Positions 27,009 to 37,065 of a DNA stretch of 64,000 nucleotides are shown here, in pieces. A model generated the notes under the pieces. The model saw nothing but the letters and a program-made list of their open reading frames with translations, was not told the origin of the DNA and did no database searches. Within the stretch, counting starts at the first letter, position 1. The number at the start of each line of letters is the position of its first letter. The DNA comes from Aerococcus viridans (GTDB lineage: Bacteria; Bacillota; Bacilli; Lactobacillales; Aerococcaceae): NCBI RefSeq assembly GCF_002083135.2, contig NZ_NBTM02000001.1, positions 248,001 to 312,000 of the forward strand, given 5' to 3'. The position numbers were made by a program, and so were the translations under genes.

Positions 27009-28277
27009 TTAACGACGACGCTTTCTGAAGAATGGTGGTGTATCTAATTCATCGTCATCTGAGTTGTGTGATGAGTAATCATTTTCTACAGGTGCAGATG
27101 GTGCGTCATCAAAAGTTCTGCGTGAACGGTTTGAATCTTCATAACGGCTGCTATCGAAGTCGTTGAAGATGTCGCGGTTTTCTTCTTGGCGACGTTCAGT
27201 CACTTGTTTTTCTTTAAAGTTGTCTGGTTGGTTAGCGAAATCGCGACCTGAACTTTGTTGGAAAGCAGAGTGGCCGCCAGAACGTTTAGCACGTTTTTCA
27301 TCGCGACGTTTTTCAGTATCAATACCAGTTGCGATAACTGTTACGATAACTTCGTCTTCTAAGTCTTCAGCAATTGTAGTACCAAAGATGATGTTTACTT
27401 CTGAAGAAGAAGCTGCTGCTACGATATCCGCTGCATCTTGTGCCTCGAATAGCGTTAAATCGTCGCCACCCTTGATGTTTAATAGGATTTGCTCAGCACC
27501 ATCAATAGAAACTTCTAATAATGGAGATGAGATAGCTTTCTTAGTTGCTTCAGCTGTACGGTTTTCACCAGTAGAAGCACCGATACCCATTAAAGCAGTA
27601 CCTTGGTCAGCCATTACTGTACGAACGTCAGCAAAGTCTAAGTTTACGTAACCAGGTGCAGTAATCAAGTCAGAGATACCTTGAACACCTTGGCGTAATA
27701 CGTTGTCAGCTTCACCAAATGCTTCACGCATAGGTGTTTTCTTGTCAACGATTTCTAATAAACGGTTGTTTGAGATAGTTACTAAAGTATCCACATGTTG
27801 TTTCATTTCTGCGATACCTTGAGCAGCTGAGCGACCACGTTTTGGTCCTTCAAAAGTGAATGGACGAGTCACAACACCTACAGTTAGCGCGCCGATTTCT
27901 TCTTTAGCGATACGGGCTACGATTGGTGCGGCACCTGTACCAGTACCACCACCCATTCCGGCAGTGATGAAGATTAAGTCAGCACCTTGTAATGCTTCGC
28001 GGATTTGATCTTCTGATTCTTCAGCAGCTTTAGCCCCAACTTCTGGTTGAGCACCGGCACCTAAACCACGAGTAGATTTAGGTCCAAGTTGGATTTTAAT
28101 ATCAGCTTTTGAGTTTTTCAAAGCTTGTGTATCAGTATTTGCAACAATAAATTCAACGCCACGTACGTTCTCCTCGATCATACGGTTAACAGCGTTGTTA
28201 CCACCACCACCAACACCAACTACTTTGATTGATGCGTTATTCATATCCATGTTTTCGTATTCGAATTCCATATCCAT
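27009..28277 (-). CDS. ftsZ: Cell division protein FtsZ
   Basis: Tubulin-like GTPase that forms the cytokinetic ring. The 422-residue product has the GTP-binding N-terminus ([15 protein letters not shown]), the tubulin signature [11 protein letters not shown]7-loop residues ([11 protein letters not shown]), and a long charged linker (about 320-405). The C-terminal peptide LDTPPFF followed by RKRRR would bind FtsA, SepF, EzrA and ZapA-type partners. AGGAGG stands 7 bases before the ATG. It is 23 bases after ftsA and shares the promoter at 29789-29817. Confidence 0.98.
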   Translation of the reverse strand: MDMEFEYENMDMNNASIKVVGVGGGGNNAVNRMIEENVRGVEFIVANTDTQALKNSKADIKIQLGPKSTRGLGAGAQPEVGAKAAEESEDQIREALQGADLIFITAGMGGGTGTGAAPIVARIAKEEIGALTVGVVTRPFTFEGPKRGRSAAQGIAEMKQHVDTLVTISNNRLLEIVDKKTPMREAFGEADNVLRQGVQGISDLITAPGYVNLDFADVRTVMADQGTALMGIGASTGENRTAEATKKAISSPLLEVSIDGAEQILLNIKGGDDLTLFEAQDAADIVAAASSSEVNIIFGTTIAEDLEDEVIVTVIATGIDTEKRRDEKRAKRSGGHSAFQQSSGRDFANQPDNFKEKQVTERRQEENRDIFNDFDSSRYEDSNRSRRTFDDAPSAPVENDYSSHNSDDDELDTPPFFRKRRR

Positions 28278-28300
28278 TTTATATCCTCCTGGTAATTAAA

Positions 28301-29740
28301 TTAAACAAAAAAGTCTTTGAAGAAATTTTTAATTTTATCAACTGGGCTTTCTTCTTCGCCCGCTTCAGTTTCGTCATTTAATTCATCATATTGGCTAGCT
28401 GGTCTTTCTTCATAATAGGTTTGTTCATTATTAGAAGGCGATACGCTAGGTTTATCGTTAGCACTATCATCTTTTACTTGTTTGTAATTGTCAACTGATT
28501 CTGTTTGCTTTGTGCTAGCAACTGGCTCTTTTGGCGCAGCAGTTGGTTGACTAGTCCGAGTAGTTGGTGCGACCTGTACTTGTTGCCCATTATCTTGTGC
28601 TAAGTGATGAATGTCATCTAATTGCGCCACATATTGGATTAAACCAACCGCTGTGGTAAAGATTGGGTTACGCAAGCCGACGTATTCTGGAATGTAGTAA
28701 CGCACTTCATGGCCAAACACTTCTTCAGCTAAATCTAAAACACCAGGTAATGATGCTGCCCCACCGGTCACAATAGTACCACCTGGTAAAGCAAAGGCTT
28801 CGATTTTATCTAGAGGTTTTTTCAATGTTTCGAATATTTGACGTTCCCGAGCTTCAATAATTTCAGCTAAGTAATGTTCACTCACACGTTCTGGATTCAC
28901 CTTACCAATTGTTTCAACTGGGAAGAATTCTGAATCGCTCGTATCTTTAGGTAGGGCATAGCCATATTCTAATTTGATTTGTTCAGCATTTTCAATTGAG
29001 GTATTCAATATAGTCGAGATATCTTTTGTAACAAGTTCCCCACCTTCATGGTCAACCGTTGCAAATTTCAATTGATCATCGTGGAATACAGACACACTTG
29101 TTTGTCCGCCACCCATGTCAATTAAGATTGTCCCAAATTCACGTTCACTCTTACTCATCGCAGCGTATGCATTTGCATAAGATTGAACAACTAGGTCACG
29201 AATATTCAAACCTGCCATTGCCACGCAACGACGAATATTATGAACGAGTGTTTTTGGACCAGTGACTAAGCTAGCGTATAACTCTAGTCTTACACCAATC
29301 ATGCCACGTGGGTCTTTAATGTTGTCAAAGCCATCAACAATGAATTCCTCCGGCATCACTGAAATAATTTCTCTTTCAGCTGGTACTGAACGAACTTTTG
29401 CTGCCGCTAAAACATTTTTGACGTCCTTATCTGTAATCTCTCTGTTGTCATTTGACACAGCGATCATACCGTAACAAGGTTCGATGTTCACCTGATTACT
29501 TGGGACAGCTACAATGACATCGTTAATCGTATAATTAGCTTTTTGTTCGGCTTTTTTAATCGCGCGCTTGATAGACTCAACAGTCTTGTCAATATCTACA
29601 ATCACACCTCTACTGAGTCCTTGTGAGCGCTCATGACCTACTCCAATAACATTAATTTGTTGGTTAACATATTCTGCAACTACTACTTTTATTGAAGTGG
29701 TTCCAATATCTAAACTTGCAAAAATTTCTGGCTGAACCAT
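28301..29740 (-). CDS. ftsA: Cell division protein FtsA
   Basis: Actin-like ATPase that ties FtsZ to the membrane. The 479-residue product shows the actin-fold motifs SLDIGTTSIKVVV near the N-terminus, IDMGGGQTSVSV at about 207-218 and ALPGGTIVTGGAASLPG at about 317-333. A long acidic, low-complexity linker (about 385-460) leads to the membrane-targeting amphipathic helix DKIKNFFKDFFV at the very end. AGGAGGT precedes the ATG. The linker is longer than in the roughly 420-440-residue relatives. Confidence 0.97.
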   Translation of the reverse strand: MVQPEIFASLDIGTTSIKVVVAEYVNQQINVIGVGHERSQGLSRGVIVDIDKTVESIKRAIKKAEQKANYTINDVIVAVPSNQVNIEPCYGMIAVSNDNREITDKDVKNVLAAAKVRSVPAEREIISVMPEEFIVDGFDNIKDPRGMIGVRLELYASLVTGPKTLVHNIRRCVAMAGLNIRDLVVQSYANAYAAMSKSEREFGTILIDMGGGQTSVSVFHDDQLKFATVDHEGGELVTKDISTILNTSIENAEQIKLEYGYALPKDTSDSEFFPVETIGKVNPERVSEHYLAEIIEARERQIFETLKKPLDKIEAFALPGGTIVTGGAASLPGVLDLAEEVFGHEVRYYIPEYVGLRNPIFTTAVGLIQYVAQLDDIHHLAQDNGQQVQVAPTTRTSQPTAAPKEPVASTKQTESVDNYKQVKDDSANDKPSVSPSNNEQTYYEERPASQYDELNDETEAGEEESPVDKIKNFFKDFFV

Positions 29741-29788
29741 GTTTATTGAAACCTCCTAGAAAATTTAATATTTAATCGTATCGTTACT

Positions 29789-29817
29789 ATTTTAACATAG
29801 ACGGTACCAATTACCAA
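29789..29817 (-). promoter_or_regulatory. Internal promoter for ftsA-ftsZ
   Basis: On minus, TTGGTA (29812-29817) and TAAAAT (29789-29794) are exactly 17 bases apart, about 50 bases ahead of ftsA, in the 190-base gap after divIB. Ahead of it a dyad TTGACA-N11-TGTCAA (29849-29871) could be an operator or weak hairpin. Confidence 0.6.
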
Positions 29818-29931
29818 CGGAATTACCTCTACTTTCTCATAGAAATTGTTGACATAGTCACGGTCTGTCAATAGTGATGACGTTTTCCTACACGCAAATG
29901 TTTTTAATTGCCTTCACATGATTTCGCCACT

Positions 29932-31323
29932 TTATTCACTCACTGATTCAACAACTGAATTGCCACTTGCTGCATCCGTTTCTACACTAGAAGATGCTGC
30001 TTGTGCATCAGTACTTTCGACCTGACTACCTTCACTAGATGATGCTGATGAAGCATTTGACCCGCTAGTTGATTCAGTAGTTGAACTATCTGTCGTCTCA
30101 CTCCCTGAATCTGTTGATGAAGCATCTAGTTCACTAGCTTCACTTTCACTCGCTGCACTTGATTCTGCAGCCACCGATTCATCATAAGCCTTTTTATCTT
30201 CTTCCGAAGCATAAGGGTTATTCCCATCGTTTAATTCAGTAAAGTAAATGGCTACTTCCATATCAATCAGTCCCATTTGCCCGTCCAATTGACTGGCAAT
30301 ACCATTATAATAACTCATCCGGTCACCAATTGAGCTGATAAAGCCCCTCACCACATTCCCGTCATCCATTTGTAAAGCAATCCGGTCAGTGTTACTTTTA
30401 TCACCTGTATAAGTCACCCAGGAAATCTTTTGAACGATATCATCTGACAGACTTGATAACGCCTTAACCGTTTCTGTTAGCTTGGCTCTTTGATCTTCAT
30501 TGGCAATATCATAACCTTCAAATAAGGGTAACTCTTTTTCAAGTGATGGCAGTGGTGTATCGATGATTTCATTATTTTCTAGTAAGGGGTAGAAAAAGTC
30601 CGCAATCTGGATATAGCCCAATTGGCGGTAGGCCGACACGTTCACAGCTACCTTATTCCAATCCGACACATTCACAGTTGCTGACTTGACCGAAGGGTTT
30701 TGGTTTACAATAGCTTGTTCTACCTCACCCTTAGAATTTTTCAAGTCCGTCACTGACATCCCTTCTTTTAGAGGATACAAATTCACACTTTCTGTATCCT
30801 CCACACCTTCAACATTGATTGAAGACACATGATTAAAGGGTGAAGCATAGTAACCAGCCACAAATAATGCAATTACAAATGGCAGCAATAATAGGGCCAT
30901 TTTCTTCCAGTTCGTCGGTTCACTTTTTTGACCCTTCTTAGCTGGAGGCATTGCATGATTACTTGACACCATTTGCTTTTGCTTGCCTGCTTGGCCTGGA
31001 TTTTGTTTCTGCCTATTGGCTTTGTCTTTGCCCTTGATATTGAATTTAGGGAATCGCCACTTAGCTTTTTGTTTTGTTTTACCTTTTTTCTTCACAGGTT
31101 TTTTCTTGCCTGCTACTTGCTTATCTACAAGCTTAGCTTGGTCCTGATCTTCGTATTGACGACTGCTATCTACACCATTTTGTGCTTCATCTTGGTTCGA
31201 TTTGTCAGCATCTTTCTCTTGCCTTCTGTCGACATTTGTCTGACCGTTTTTAGCTAATTTTTCATGCACACGCCGTCTTCTCTCGCGTCGCTCTTGGCGA
31301 ATACGTTCTTCTTCCCAATCCAT
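29932..31323 (-). CDS. divIB: Cell division protein DivIB/FtsQ
   Basis: Bitopic divisome protein working with DivIC/FtsB and FtsL to license septal wall synthesis. The 463-residue product has a long, very basic cytoplasmic part (about 1-145, with KKPVKKKGKTKQKAKWRFPK), one membrane helix (about 146-165, LLLLPFVIALFVAGYY), then a POTRA domain starting at SSINVEGVEDTESVNLY and the FtsQ domain. The last 95 residues are a Ser/Ala/Glu/Thr-rich tail, probably extended in the wall. The start is ATG 31323; the GTG and ATG just upstream sit too close to AAAGGGGG. Confidence 0.94.
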   Translation of the reverse strand: MDWEEERIRQERRERRRRVHEKLAKNGQTNVDRRQEKDADKSNQDEAQNGVDSSRQYEDQDQAKLVDKQVAGKKKPVKKKGKTKQKAKWRFPKFNIKGKDKANRQKQNPGQAGKQKQMVSSNHAMPPAKKGQKSEPTNWKKMALLLLPFVIALFVAGYYASPFNHVSSINVEGVEDTESVNLYPLKEGMSVTDLKNSKGEVEQAIVNQNPSVKSATVNVSDWNKVAVNVSAYRQLGYIQIADFFYPLLENNEIIDTPLPSLEKELPLFEGYDIANEDQRAKLTETVKALSSLSDDIVQKISWVTYTGDKSNTDRIALQMDDGNVVRGFISSIGDRMSYYNGIASQLDGQMGLIDMEVAIYFTELNDGNNPYASEEDKKAYDESVAAESSAASESEASELDASSTDSGSETTDSSTTESTSGSNASSASSSEGSQVESTDAQAASSSVETDAASGNSVVESVSE

Positions 31324-31367
31324 CATCACGCCCCCTTTCTATCTATTTTATTTGGAAAAAGGACTTC

Positions 31368-32465
31368 CTATTTCACAAGGCTTTCAATGATCTTGATTAA
31401 ACGGTCCCCCGCATCTGGCACCCCTTGGTTCAAGGCGTTCGTCGCAATCCGGTTACGTTCATTTTTATCAGCCATCAAGCCGTCAATCTCATCTAATAAA
31501 CCATTTACATTAAGCTCATTTTCTAAAATCATGCGGGCCCCATCGTGCTTCACTAGTGAGCGGGCATTCATTTCCTGATGGTTGGCTGTCACATTAGGGC
31601 TTGGAATCAAAATAGATGGTGTCCCTAAAGCGGTTAATTCAGTCATAGTCGTTGCGCCTGAACGACACACGACTAGGTCAATGGTGTTGAACAAGGCGGG
31701 CATGTTATCGATATATGACACAATTTGTACATTGTCCCAGTTATTAAAGTCAGCGAATGCTTCTTTAAATTCTTCGTAGTAAGTATCCCCTGAAGCGATT
31801 AACACTTGATAATCTTTTTCAATAAAGGCAGGTATAGCTTCTTTAACAGTTTCGTTGATACGTAAAGCGCCTCTACTACCACCGAAAATTAATACTGTCG
31901 GTTTGCCGTTTTCTAAACCATAAGCAGTTAAATCTGCCTTGTCTGAAATAGACGCTACTTCCTGGGCACGTGGATTACCCGTGAAAACTACCTTATTTGC
32001 GTATCGTTTAAAATCTTTCGCGACATCCTCAAAGCAAATAGCAATCTTTGCTACAAAAGGCGCTAAAAACTTATTGGTCATCCCTGCAACGGAATTTTGT
32101 TCATGGATAATACTTGGTACACCTGTACGTGCAGCTGCATATAAAACCGGCGCACAGACATAACCACCTGTACCAATTGCTACATCCGGATTGAAATCAC
32201 GGACGATTTGTTTTGCCTTGCGTATACTATCAAACATATAGTATACAGTTCTAGCATTGTCTAAAGAGAATGAACGTTTGATCCCTTGAATTTGGATAGT
32301 TTTGAAATCGACACCTTCATTAGGCACGATTTTTGATTCCAATCCGCCTTCAGTCCCCACATACAGAAATTCTGCATCCGGATATTGCGCTAAAATTTGT
32401 TTTCTTAGGGCCAAGGCTGGGTAGATATGGCCCCCAGTCCCACCACCGGAAAGTAAAATTCGCAT
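31368..32465 (-). CDS. murG: UDP-GlcNAc transferase MurG (lipid II synthesis)
   Basis: Adds N-acetylglucosamine to lipid I on the inner membrane face, giving lipid II. The product has 365 residues and the GT28 fold: the N-terminal glycine loop LSGGGTGGHIYPALAL, the second loop FGGSRGALRINE, and the donor-binding segment CRSGATTMTELTALGTPSILIP. AAAGGAG precedes the ATG. It lies between murD and divIB in the dcw order. Confidence 0.97.
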   Translation of the reverse strand: MRILLSGGGTGGHIYPALALRKQILAQYPDAEFLYVGTEGGLESKIVPNEGVDFKTIQIQGIKRSFSLDNARTVYYMFDSIRKAKQIVRDFNPDVAIGTGGYVCAPVLYAAARTGVPSIIHEQNSVAGMTNKFLAPFVAKIAICFEDVAKDFKRYANKVVFTGNPRAQEVASISDKADLTAYGLENGKPTVLIFGGSRGALRINETVKEAIPAFIEKDYQVLIASGDTYYEEFKEAFADFNNWDNVQIVSYIDNMPALFNTIDLVVCRSGATTMTELTALGTPSILIPSPNVTANHQEMNARSLVKHDGARMILENELNVNGLLDEIDGLMADKNERNRIATNALNQGVPDAGDRLIKIIESLVK

Positions 32466-32493
32466 AATAAACTCCTTTTTCTCGCTAATTAAT

Positions 32494-33882
32494 TTATTTG
32501 TCTAAGTCTTCAATCGCTTTGATATAACGGTCACCACGGACTTCAAAGTTTGGATATTGATCCCACGAAGCTGAAGCTGGTGACAATAGAATGGTATCAC
32601 CAGGTGCTGACATATCATAGGCTGCTTTAACAGCTTCTTCAATCCATTCTACTTTATCAATCGCTGTTAGACCTTGACTTTGTCCTAGGTCAGCAAATTT
32701 ATTTGCTGCTTGTCCGAATACAACCATACCTTTCACCCGGTCCATATGACCTGCTAATTCAATCACTTCATTCCCGCGGTCTAAACCACCCGCTAACCAA
32801 ATGACATTGTCCTGTTTTTGACTGAATGAATCAAGGGCTGTAATGGAGGCATCGTTATTTGTCGCTTTTGAATCATTGTAGAAACGACGACCGTCGATTT
32901 CAGCAACAAACTGTAGGCGGTGTTTCACGCCGTGGAAGGCAGATACACCGTTTCTGATTTCTTCGTTTGAAATTCCCAGTAATTTACCAATAGCGACTGC
33001 CACGAGCATGTTTTCTAAGTTGTGGTGTCCAGGTAGGAAGAAGTCTTTTCTATTGAAAACAATTTCATCATGCCACATAAAGTTTTGGCTATCTTGGTCA
33101 AACCACGCACCATCAGGTTGAATAGATGTCGCTGAAAACGGAACAATTGTGGCTTTTGTAGTCCGGTCACCAAATACGTCCAATTGGTCAGCATTTAAAA
33201 TCAAGAAGTCATCTGCCGTTTGGTTGGCAGTGATTTGCCATTTTGCAGAAATATAGCCGTCCATTGAACCATGGTAATCTAAATGGGCTGCGTAAATATT
33301 GGTAATGGCTGCGATATGGGGTTTGAATGCATCTGTCCCCATTAATTGGAAGGAAGATAATTCTAAAATCAACCGGTCATCTGCTTCAGCTTTAGAAGCG
33401 ATATCTAATGACGGAATCCCAATGTTCCCCCCAATGTAACTTTCACCTGCCAGTGAATCTGCTTTCCCTAACATTTCGCCAACTAGGCTAGTAGTTGTTG
33501 TTTTACCGTTAGAACCAGTGATACCAATGATTGTGGCATCGGTTATCTTATCTGCAAGTTCGATGTCAGTATAGATGGGTAGGCCAATTTCTTGCGCATG
33601 AACGACCATTGGGTTGCTATAAGGAATACCTGGGTTTTTAACCATAAAGGCGAAGTCTTCGTCCAATAGTGATACGGGATGACCGCCAGCAACAACACGG
33701 GCGTTATTTTCATCGATTAGCGCTTGGGCATCTTTATTTTCTTCAAGGGGTTTGAAGTCATTGACAGTAACAATTGCCCCCAATGCTTGTAGATGTTGCA
33801 CGACTGAAACACCAGTCTTTGCAAGTCCGAGTACTAATATTTTTTTATTGCGAACTGATTCGCGCCATTGTGATGCTTCCAT
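32494..33882 (-). CDS. murD: UDP-N-acetylmuramoylalanine-D-glutamate ligase
   Basis: Adds D-glutamate to UDP-MurNAc-L-Ala in the cytoplasm. The 462-residue product has the three Mur-ligase domains: an N-terminal Rossmann domain (KKILVLGLAKTGVSV), a central ATPase with the P-loop GITGSNGKTTTTSLVGEML, and a C-terminal domain with LAGGLDRGNE and LLSPASASWDQY. The family motif YHGSMDGYISAKWQI contains the carbamylated lysine. AAAGGGG lies before the ATG. Confidence 0.97.
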   Translation of the reverse strand: MEASQWRESVRNKKILVLGLAKTGVSVVQHLQALGAIVTVNDFKPLEENKDAQALIDENNARVVAGGHPVSLLDEDFAFMVKNPGIPYSNPMVVHAQEIGLPIYTDIELADKITDATIIGITGSNGKTTTTSLVGEMLGKADSLAGESYIGGNIGIPSLDIASKAEADDRLILELSSFQLMGTDAFKPHIAAITNIYAAHLDYHGSMDGYISAKWQITANQTADDFLILNADQLDVFGDRTTKATIVPFSATSIQPDGAWFDQDSQNFMWHDEIVFNRKDFFLPGHHNLENMLVAVAIGKLLGISNEEIRNGVSAFHGVKHRLQFVAEIDGRRFYNDSKATNNDASITALDSFSQKQDNVIWLAGGLDRGNEVIELAGHMDRVKGMVVFGQAANKFADLGQSQGLTAIDKVEWIEEAVKAAYDMSAPGDTILLSPASASWDQYPNFEVRGDRYIKAIEDLDK

Positions 33883-33911
33883 AATGATTTCCCCTTTAGT
33901 AAAAATTTAAG

Positions 33912-34859
33912 TTAAAAGAATAATAAGCCGATTAGGGCTGTGACTAAACCAACTGCCCAAAAGATAATATCTACCTTCCACTCGCTCCAACCAATCATTT
34001 CAAAGTGATGGTGGATTGGTGACATTTTGAAGACACGTTTACCAGTCAATTTGAATGAAGTGACTTGGATGATAACGGAAGCTGTTTCAACTACGTATAC
34101 GAATCCAATCAATAGTAATGACCAAGGGTTGCCTAACATTACTGAAATAACAGCTAATAAAGCACCTAGAGCTAGTGACCCGGCATCTCCCATGAAGATA
34201 CGGGCTGGTTTGCGGTTAAAGAATAGGAAGCCTAATAAGCCGGCAACGATAGCGATACAGAAGGCCCCAATGCCGCGTTCACCCATTCTAAAGGCAATCA
34301 GTGCATAAGTTGAGAATGAGATGACACCAAGACCTGATGATAGGCCGTCAAGTCCATCCGTTAGATTGAAGGCATTTGAAAATCCTGTAATCCATAGTAA
34401 TAAGAATACGAATACGAACAAGACATTTGTAATGCCTGTTGTAAATGGAAATGGAATCGACACATGGAAGGTAATCACACGCATTAATAATACGATTAGG
34501 GCTGAACCCACAATTTGTAAAATCAATTTTTGTAGTGAAGTTAACCCTTCATTTTGTTTCTTGAAAATCTTTAAGAAGTCATCGGCAAATCCGATACCAC
34601 CGAAGAAAATCATTGTCCCAGCTAACAACCAAACTTCACCGTGCCATTGCCCAGTAAGGATAGACCAGATCAATAAGCTGACTAGGGCTGCGGATAGGAA
34701 AACCACCCCACCCATTGCTGGGGTACCAGATTTGGCTTTATGCCAAGCTGGTCCCTCATCTCTTGTAACTTGTCCGAATTGTTTTTCACGCATAAATTGA
34801 ATGAAAAACGGCATACCAACTAGTGTTAACACTAGTGTCGTGATAAATAGTAATACCAT
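33912..34859 (-). CDS. mraY: Phospho-MurNAc-pentapeptide transferase MraY
   Basis: Integral membrane enzyme that makes lipid I from UDP-MurNAc-pentapeptide and undecaprenyl phosphate. The 315-residue product has about ten membrane segments and the family signatures GGIGFADDFLK (DDxxK-type catalytic aspartates), NLTDGLDGLS and the C-terminal MSPIHHHFEMIGWSE. AGAAAGGG precedes the ATG. It follows pbp2x, as in streptococci and lactobacilli. Confidence 0.97.
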   Translation of the reverse strand: MVLLFITTLVLTLVGMPFFIQFMREKQFGQVTRDEGPAWHKAKSGTPAMGGVVFLSAALVSLLIWSILTGQWHGEVWLLAGTMIFFGGIGFADDFLKIFKKQNEGLTSLQKLILQIVGSALIVLLMRVITFHVSIPFPFTTGITNVLFVFVFLLLWITGFSNAFNLTDGLDGLSSGLGVISFSTYALIAFRMGERGIGAFCIAIVAGLLGFLFFNRKPARIFMGDAGSLALGALLAVISVMLGNPWSLLLIGFVYVVETASVIIQVTSFKLTGKRVFKMSPIHHHFEMIGWSEWKVDIIFWAVGLVTALIGLLFF

Positions 34860-34926
34860 AATTTTCCCTTTCTCTTCCCTTTTGTTTATAGGTTAATGTA
34901 GATTTATTTTCCTTGTTCTTAAGTGT

Positions 34927-37065
34927 TTACGACTCAGCTAATTGTAACACAATCGTCTTGTTGCTATTGACTTGTTCGCCTACTGTGATCGACTGACCGA
35001 CGACGACGCCTTCACCCTCAAGTTCAACTTCAATACCAAGTAATGAGGCTAGAGCTTGACTAGTTGACGCGTTCAATCCGGTAAAATCTGGTATGGTTGG
35101 ATTTTCATCGTCAGACATCAAGAAGATTGGTTGTGTAACAGACACTTCCTCGTTCACTACAGGCGTTTGGCTGACGATATTTTCCCCATCACCAATCACT
35201 TCTACATTGACAAAGCTCGCATCTGATAAGGTTTGTTGTGCCTCACTGACAGTTAATTCTGACACATCAGGGACGGTTGCCGTCACAACTGACTCACTAT
35301 CACTTAAGGCATTATATTCTAGGGCCCTGGTTAATAGTGGTGTATAAATTTCTGTCATCATATCGCTTGCGGTTGTTTCCAAGTTCTTCGGTTGTTCCGT
35401 TGTGATATAAAGGACATATTGCGGATCTTCACTTGGGACAAAACCAACTACAGAGTATAAGTATTTGGTTAAACCTGCTTCATAGGTATTGGTTTCAAGG
35501 TTGAAGACCTCAGCAGTACCTGTCTTAGCAGATACTGTATAGCCGTCTAAGTCATAAGCGGCCCCGGTACCTGTATCTGCATAAACAACAGATTGTAAGT
35601 ATTCAAGGGTCTTATTGGCAGTTTCTTTTGAAATTGGTGAAGAGACTACTTCTGGTTCCACAACTTGCATGCTGCCATCTTCTTCATAACGATTAACTAA
35701 TTGTAATTTCATCATATTCCCATCGTTAGCAATTGCCGTGAAGGCTTGCATCATTTGGTAAGGTGTTACATAAATCCCTTGTCCAAAACCAGTCGTTACT
35801 TTATCTGCTTCATAATCATAGTTCATTGACCCGCTTGCTTCGTTGGCAAATCCTGAACCCGTTTCTTGTAGTAGACCGAACTCACGGATATAAGATTCCC
35901 AAACGTCATAACCCATCTCTTTTACTAAATGGATCATCAGGGTATTTGATGATTGTGATAACGCCTCTAATTCGGTAATCACACCCCAACCAATCCCGTT
36001 ATAATCGGCAATCTTTGAATCACCCATAGTTACGGGACTTGAATCGTAGAATGAATCTGGGTCAAATACCCCTTCTTCAATGGCTGCTGCTACCGTTAAT
36101 ACTTTAATCGTAGATCCTGGTTCATAAGCTTTTTCAACTAATAAGTTTTGCCACATATCGTCGATACCTTCTTTTGTTTCTAGGTTGAAGGTTGGTCTTT
36201 GTGATGCTGCAACAATTTCTCCAGTTTCTGGCTCAACTAGCATAGCTGTCATTGACGTTGGTTGATATTTTTCATAAACCTCTGTCATCAAGGTTTCTAA
36301 ATAAGTTTGTAATCGTGAATCTAAGGTTAAGTATACGTCAGACCCATCGGTAGGTTCTTCCTCCACTTGACCCGTCCCACTTAACTCAACATTGGTCGAA
36401 CTAGATTTGTAAGATTTACGGCCATTGGTACCTTTTAGGGTTTCATCCATAGACAGTTCCAAGCCCATTTGCCCAGTTAAACGACTATCGATAGCAGTAC
36501 CAGCTTCCATATACTCGGCATACCCAACTAAATGAGAGGCAAAGACGCCGTTTGGATACATTCTAGTTGGCATTTCATTAAACATAATACCTGGTAAGTT
36601 TTGGTCGTCAATGGCCTTCATCTCAGCGTACGTCAGGTCTTGCCCTGCTGTACCAAACTCTACTTGAGAAGCATCTTGAGTGTTTAGTCGTTCTAAGATT
36701 TCATCAGCCGTCAGGTTGATATATTGCGACAAGACTTGAGCAGTATTTTCCTTATCCACTACATATTGCGGGTCCTCTGGTTCAGACCATTCATCCGTTA
36801 AAACAGCGTACAATGAATAAGAAGTAGCATCCATTGCCAATGGATTTCCACCTACATCATAGATGGTTCCACGTTGTGCTGACAATATGCTACTTCTATC
36901 ATAGAGGTTTTGGGCTTGCGCTGATAAATCTTGACCATTCACAGTCCCAATAACCATTATTTGTGTTAAACGAATGCCAAATATGAGTAGTAAAAAACCT
37001 GCCAAGCCCATCATCGCTCTTATTGTTTTTTTGCGATTCTTTTTGAGTTTTTTACTGTCTTTCAT
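34927..37065 (-). CDS. Class B penicillin-binding protein, PBP2x type, with two PASTA domains
   Basis: Septal transpeptidase of the dcw cluster (the pbpX/pbpB/ftsI position). The 712-residue product has one N-terminal membrane helix (about 14-36), a dimerisation domain, and a transpeptidase domain with the catalytic serine at Ser318 in STIK, Ser372-Ser-Asn374 (SSN) and Lys514-Thr-Gly-Thr (KTGT). Two C-terminal PASTA modules follow (about 596-655 and 656-711; VPDVSELTVSEAQ, IPDFTGLNASTSQ), as in pneumococcal PBP2x. It overlaps ftsL by one base, so the two are coupled. The motifs are unaltered, with no obvious mosaic or resistance signature. Confidence 0.95.
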   Translation of the reverse strand: MKDSKKLKKNRKKTIRAMMGLAGFLLLIFGIRLTQIMVIGTVNGQDLSAQAQNLYDRSSILSAQRGTIYDVGGNPLAMDATSYSLYAVLTDEWSEPEDPQYVVDKENTAQVLSQYINLTADEILERLNTQDASQVEFGTAGQDLTYAEMKAIDDQNLPGIMFNEMPTRMYPNGVFASHLVGYAEYMEAGTAIDSRLTGQMGLELSMDETLKGTNGRKSYKSSSTNVELSGTGQVEEEPTDGSDVYLTLDSRLQTYLETLMTEVYEKYQPTSMTAMLVEPETGEIVAASQRPTFNLETKEGIDDMWQNLLVEKAYEPGSTIKVLTVAAAIEEGVFDPDSFYDSSPVTMGDSKIADYNGIGWGVITELEALSQSSNTLMIHLVKEMGYDVWESYIREFGLLQETGSGFANEASGSMNYDYEADKVTTGFGQGIYVTPYQMMQAFTAIANDGNMMKLQLVNRYEEDGSMQVVEPEVVSSPISKETANKTLEYLQSVVYADTGTGAAYDLDGYTVSAKTGTAEVFNLETNTYEAGLTKYLYSVVGFVPSEDPQYVLYITTEQPKNLETTASDMMTEIYTPLLTRALEYNALSDSESVVTATVPDVSELTVSEAQQTLSDASFVNVEVIGDGENIVSQTPVVNEEVSVTQPIFLMSDDENPTIPDFTGLNASTSQALASLLGIEVELEGEGVVVGQSITVGEQVNSNKTIVLQLAES

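Noticed and set aside
27163-27651. 162-codon open frame on plus, antisense to ftsZ
   Set aside because: It mirrors the codon pattern of ftsZ, has no binding site, and the encoded sequence is Ser/Ala/Val-rich without domain features.
34321-34800. 159-codon open frame on plus, antisense to mraY
   Set aside because: No Shine-Dalgarno, composition of an antisense shadow (Asn/Thr/Lys/Pro-rich), and mraY on the other strand is certain.
34927-37065. PBP2x as a possible resistance variant
   Set aside because: STIK, SSN and KTGT motifs are unaltered and there is no mosaic break visible; nothing supports resistance.
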